From assembly GCF_047511655.1 (NCBI RefSeq), contig NC_133397.1, positions 122,973,308-123,037,307 on the forward strand: 64,000 nucleotides of DNA, given 5' to 3'. Shown here in pieces: positions 60,047-64,000 of this stretch. Each line of letters opens with the position of its first letter. Position 1 is the first letter of the stretch. The notes under the pieces were generated by a model. The model had not been told where the DNA came from. It saw only the letters and a list, made by a program, of their open reading frames with translations, and did no database searches. Both the position numbers and the translations under genes were made by a program. Source of the stretch: Castor canadensis (taxonomy: Eukaryota > Chordata > Mammalia > Rodentia > Castoridae).

Positions 60047-60362
60047 CAGGCAGGACGCCAGTAGCTCACACCTATAATCCTAACTTCTTGGAAGGCTGAG
60101 ATGGGGAGGATCACAGTTTGTGGCCAGCCCAGGCAAAAAGTTCACGAGAGCCCATGTCACCAATAGCTGTGCCTGTCATCCCAAGCTATGTGGGAGGCTG
60201 AGATGAGAAGGATTGAGGTCCAGGCTGGCCTGGGCAAGAAAGAAAGACCGTCTCTCCAAAATAACCAGAGAAAAAAGCCTGACGATGTGGCTCAAGTGGA
60301 AGAGTACCTGCCTAGCAGGTATGAAGCCCTGAGTTCAAAACCCCAGTATCATAAAAAATAAA
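60047..60362 (+). repeat. Composite SINE, B1-B1-ID trimer
   Basis: B1-like (CAGTAGCTCACACCTATAAT), second B1-like (GTGCCTGTCATCCCAAGCTA, AGGCTGGCCTGGGCAAG), then ID (GATGTGGCTCAAGTGGAAGA, GAGTTCAAAACCCCAGTATC). Confidence 0.85.
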
Positions 60363-61045
60363 CTTAAAAAAAATCCAAGGTGAGGATTCAGAGGAATTGG
60401 ACCTCTCGTGCACTGTTGGTGGGAATGAATGTGGTGTTGGAAACCAGCTCGGCGATTCCTCAAATTGCTGAACAGAGAATTACTGCATGATCCAGCAACT
60501 GTACTTCTGGAAAGATGTCCAAGAAGTGAGAGCAGAACCTCAAGCAGACACTGAAGCATCCATGTTCACAACGGCATTAGTCACCATGGCTTAAAAGTGG
60601 AAACAACCCTAATGAATGCATAAACAAAATGTGCTACACATGTATACAATGGAATATTATTCAGCCTTCAAAAGGCCAATGAATCCTGACACATCCAACA
60701 AGAATGAACATGTTCCACTTACAACATGGAATCTTGAAAATATAGCAAATTAAATAAGTCAGACACAAAAGGACAACTGCCACATGACTCCACTTATGTG
60801 AGGTACCTAGAACAGGCAAACTCATAGAAAGAGAAAGTAGAACAGAGGTTGCTAGGAGCTGGGGGAAGAGGGAAAGGCTTACTGTTTAATCGGTACAAAG
60901 TCTCTGCTTAGAAAGATGAAAAAAAAAAAACTTCTGGAAATAGATAGTAGTGATGGCTGCATACCTTTGTCAAAGTTACTAATATACACTTAAAAATGGT
61001 TAAAATGGTGAAGTTTATGTTACACATATTTCACCACAAAAGATC
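60363..61045 (+). mobile_element. Old L1 (L1M-type) 3' fragment
   Basis: It contains CTCGTGCACTGTTGGTGGGA, ATGATCCAGCAACTGTACTT, ACAATGGAATATTATTCAGC and 3'UTR segments ending GTTAAAATGGTGAAGTTTAT, GTTACACATATTTCACCACA. It is diverged and predates the young L1 copies. Confidence 0.75.
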
Positions 61046-61079
61046 GAGTAAAAATTTCAATCTTCTATCTAGAGTAATT

Positions 61080-63346
61080 GGCATGAGTATTTCCAGATAA
61101 ATTTCTGATATCATACTACACGGGAAAAACTGGAACCATTTTCTCTAAAATCAGGAATGACACTGGGGTGTCCACTCTCCCCACCCTTATTCAACATGGT
61201 ACTAGAATTCCTAGCCAGAGCTATAAGACAGGAGAAAAAAATAAAAGGGATTCAAATAGTGACGGAAGAAGTCAAATTATTCCTATTTGCAGATGATACA
61301 ATCTTATACCTGAAAGAACTTAAAAACTCTACCAAAATAACACTTAGATCTTATAAATGCATTCAGCAAAGGAGCAGGATACAAAATCAATACATAAAAA
61401 TCAGTAGCGTTTCTATACACAAACAATGAACAATCTGAGGAAAATAATACCATTTACAGCAGCTTCAAAGAAATAAAATGCCTATTTATAATTTAATGAA
61501 GGAAGTGAAAGACCTACAAAAGAAACTATAAATCACTGAATAAAAAAAGTCAAAGAAGACATTAGAAGGCGGAAAGCTCTCCCATGTTCACAGATCGGCA
61601 GTATCAGTATAGTGAAAATGGCTACACTACCAAAAGAAATCTATATATTCAGTACAGTCTCCATCAAAATTCCAATGATAATCTCCACAGAGATTGAAAA
61701 ATCAACCCTAAAGTTCATATGGAAGCACAAAAGACCTCAAATAGCCAAAGCATTCTTGAGCAAAAAGAGCAATGCTGGAGGTATCACAATATCTGACTTC
61801 AAACTATACTACAGAGCCATGGTGATAAAAACAGCATGGGACAGGCACAAAAACAGACATGGAGAGCAGTGGAACAGAATAGAGGACCCAGACACAAACC
61901 CACGCAGCTACAGCCACTTGATCTTCAACAAAGGGGCCCAAAACATGTGTTGGAGAAAAAAATTGCCTGTTCAAAAAATGGTGCTGGAAAAACTGGAACT
62001 CCACCTATAGAAGACTGAAAATAGATCCCAGTCTCTCACCCTGTGATGGCATCAATTCAAAGTGGATCAAAGACCTTAGTGTAAAACCTGAAACTGTGAA
62101 AGTACTACAGAAAAGAAGGAAAATACTGGAACACACAGGGATAAGGCAGTGACTTCCTGAACAGAACGCCAATAGCTCAGCAAATAAGGGAAAAGACTGA
62201 CAATGGGACTACATGAAACTAAAAAGCTTCTGCACAGCAACACTAGACTTAAAAGGCTGCCCACGGAGTGGGAGAAAATCTGTGCCAGCTATTCATCAGA
62301 CAAGGGACTGATAACCAGAATATACAGGGAGCTCAAAAAACTAAACCCCCCAAAATCAATGACCCAATGAAGAAATGGGCAACTGAACTGAACTGACAAC
62401 TTTCTAAGGAAGAAGTCCAAATGGCTAATAAACACACACACAAAAAAATGCTCACATCCCTGACCATGAAGGAAATGCAAATCAAAACCACATTAAGATT
62501 CCACCTCACTCCTGCTAGAATGGCTTGTAGCAAAGACACCAACACCAATGTTGGCAAGGCCGTGGGGAAAAAGGATCCCTTATACACTGCTGGTGAGAAT
62601 GCAAATTAGTACAACCACCATGGAAAACAATGGTGTAGTATTCAGTCACAAAGAAGAATGAAATTATGTTGTTTGCAAGTAAATGGATGGAAGTGGAGAT
62701 CATCATGGTAAGTGAAGTAAGCCAGATCCAGATGGACAAAAATCACATTTTCCCTAGGAAGCTAGGCTTAAAAGACAAACGTACACATAAATACACATAT
62801 ACGATTACAGATAGAGAAATGGAACATGAGTGTGATAGTGTGACTGTCTGAGGGGCCTGGGGGGTTGTAGAGGAACAGACACAGATAGAGAGTGAATTAA
62901 CTGCAATTTACTGCATCTGCGTATGAAGATGACATAACAAAATTCACTGAAGGCTGCTGAATTACTGGGCGGGGGGACAGAGAAAGTGTAAGCAGTCACG
63001 TGTGAAATACCTCAGCACAACCTCCTTGAGCAGTGAATATATACCCAAAAAAATCAAGGACAGCAAGGTAAAACAGGCCCAGCTGGGGGTGAGTGCTAGT
63101 GAGAGGAGGCAGGCACAAAGAGCGGGTGAGCAGATACAGTCAACGTACTCGATATACTTGTGTGAAAAAAGGACAATGAAAGCTGCTGAAATTGTTTTAA
63201 GAAGGGGAAGAAAGGGGATGAGGGGAGAGTGATGGAGGGGTGAATCTAGTCCAAGTACATTGTAAACACATATGGAAATGTCACAATGAAACCCCTAGTA
63301 CAAATGATATGTGCTGATAAAAAGGTTTAGAAAAAAAAAAAAAAAA
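61080..63346 (+). mobile_element. Older L1, ORF2 3' half and 3'UTR, decayed
   Basis: RT-domain remnant [20 protein letters not shown] and the catalytic block [12 protein letters not shown] (FADD at 61286-61297) are present. So are the post-RT segments, with [20 protein letters not shown] and [15 protein letters not shown]. Frameshifts and deletions are numerous, for example at about 62615, where the frame jumps past the Cys domain. It ends in a G-rich 3'UTR and A-tail at 63331. Truncated at the 5' end. Confidence 0.85.
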
Positions 63347-63560
63347 GCTGGGCTCCAGTAGTACCCAACTGTAATCCCAGCTACTTGGGAGGCTGAGATC
63401 AGGAGGGTCGAGGCTCGAGGCCAGCCCAGGCAAATAATTCATGAGACCCCATCTCCAAAATAACTACAGCAAAATAGACTGGAGGTGTGGCGCAAGTGGC
63501 GGAGCTCCTGCTTTGCAAGCATGAAGCCCTGAGTTCGAACCTCAGACCCACCAAAAAAAA
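63347..63560 (+). repeat. B1-ID dimer SINE
   Basis: GCTGGGCTCCAGTAGTACCC, TGTAATCCCAGCTACTTGGG, then ID (GGAGGTGTGGCGCAAGTGGC, GAGTTCGAACCTCAGACCCA) and an A-run; inserted directly behind the A-tail of the older L1. Confidence 0.85.
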
Positions 63561-64000
63561 ATTTGATGCCAAAAATGCCTAAAATTCTGTTGTACATTTA
63601 ATGCCAAAATCTGAAATCAGTTTCAGATTTTATTTTTGCTTTGTCAAGCTCCAATGTCAACTGACAGTCGCTAAATGGATTAGAAGATGCAGCAGGAAGG
63701 CCAGAAAAGAAAACATGAGGCATCTGTAACCCAGTGTTACTGTGAAATGTGACTTTAAAGCTTATCCAACATGCCTGCTATCCCAACACAGAAACCACAG
63801 TATCCTCTCTGTAAATGCTAATGTTTAATAATATTTAAGAATTAAATTTTATATTTAGAAAAGACAAAATACTAAATTCTTAAATTGATTATATTTTTAA
63901 TCTGTATTCTTTGATGTACTGCAGGCACTTTTAAAAAGTATAAAAAGAAACAGTAATGATCAACTCAACTCAAACTCAACAAAATCTGAGTTTTTTTAGC
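63561..64000. other. CDC14A upstream intron, nothing recognised
   Basis: AT-rich unique-looking sequence running off the window. Confidence 0.4.

Noticed and set aside
55072..64000. Catalytic CDC14A exon (HCKAGLGRTG)
   Set aside because: Looked for on the minus strand to the right edge; neither that motif nor the following CRPGSIIGPQQ segment was found.

Overview
The window is ordinary mammalian nuclear DNA: AT-rich, intron-dominated, dense in SINEs and LINEs, with one recognisable protein-coding gene. The repeats point to a rodent. There are many tRNA-Ala-derived ID elements and B1 (7SL-derived) SINEs. B1-ID dimers and longer B1-B1-ID composites are also frequent, a mix expected of the squirrel/beaver side of rodents. 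A beaver-like (Castorimorpha) source is my best guess, but it is inference.

The gene is CDC14A, a dual-specificity phosphatase, on the minus strand. I recognised it by joining small exons with matching splice sites and reading phases. Six coding exons are present: 54912-55071, 39729-39844, 37494-37541, 35134-35256, 34125-34461 and 17001-17030. They encode the whole C-terminal tail, about 270 residues downstream of the catalytic domain. The catalytic exons lie beyond the right edge. Two alternative C-termini can be read: a spliced one ending in SLQSEYVHY at 17001, and a read-through of the 34125 donor ending at 34008. The probable 3'UTR runs from 17000 down to about 14.8 kb.

Layout. 1-14.8 kb is intergenic downstream of CDC14A and holds SINEs, MIR/L2 relics, a MER20, a MER5-like element, an MLT1-type LTR, a 700-bp TG-rich imperfect repeat (8.17-8.89 kb) and a GATG/GA microsatellite. 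14.8-17 kb is the last exon and 3'UTR. 17-34 kb is a long intron with a Tigger-like DNA transposon, a MIR and L1 ends. 34-40 kb is an exon cluster with ID elements. 40-55 kb is a 15-kb intron carrying an MLT1-type LTR split by a young truncated L1, and a full-length L1 (46883-53934) with a perfect 12-bp target-site duplication. 55-64 kb is the upstream intron, with SINEs and an island of two older L1 3' fragments.

No bacterial-type operon, CRISPR array, functional tRNA or rRNA gene was seen. I found no clearly new biological system. The most useful leads are the alternative CDC14A tails, the trimeric SINE family, and the L1, which lacks its reverse-transcriptase FADD motif and has long antisense reading frames in its 5'UTR that face CDC14A's direction of transcription.
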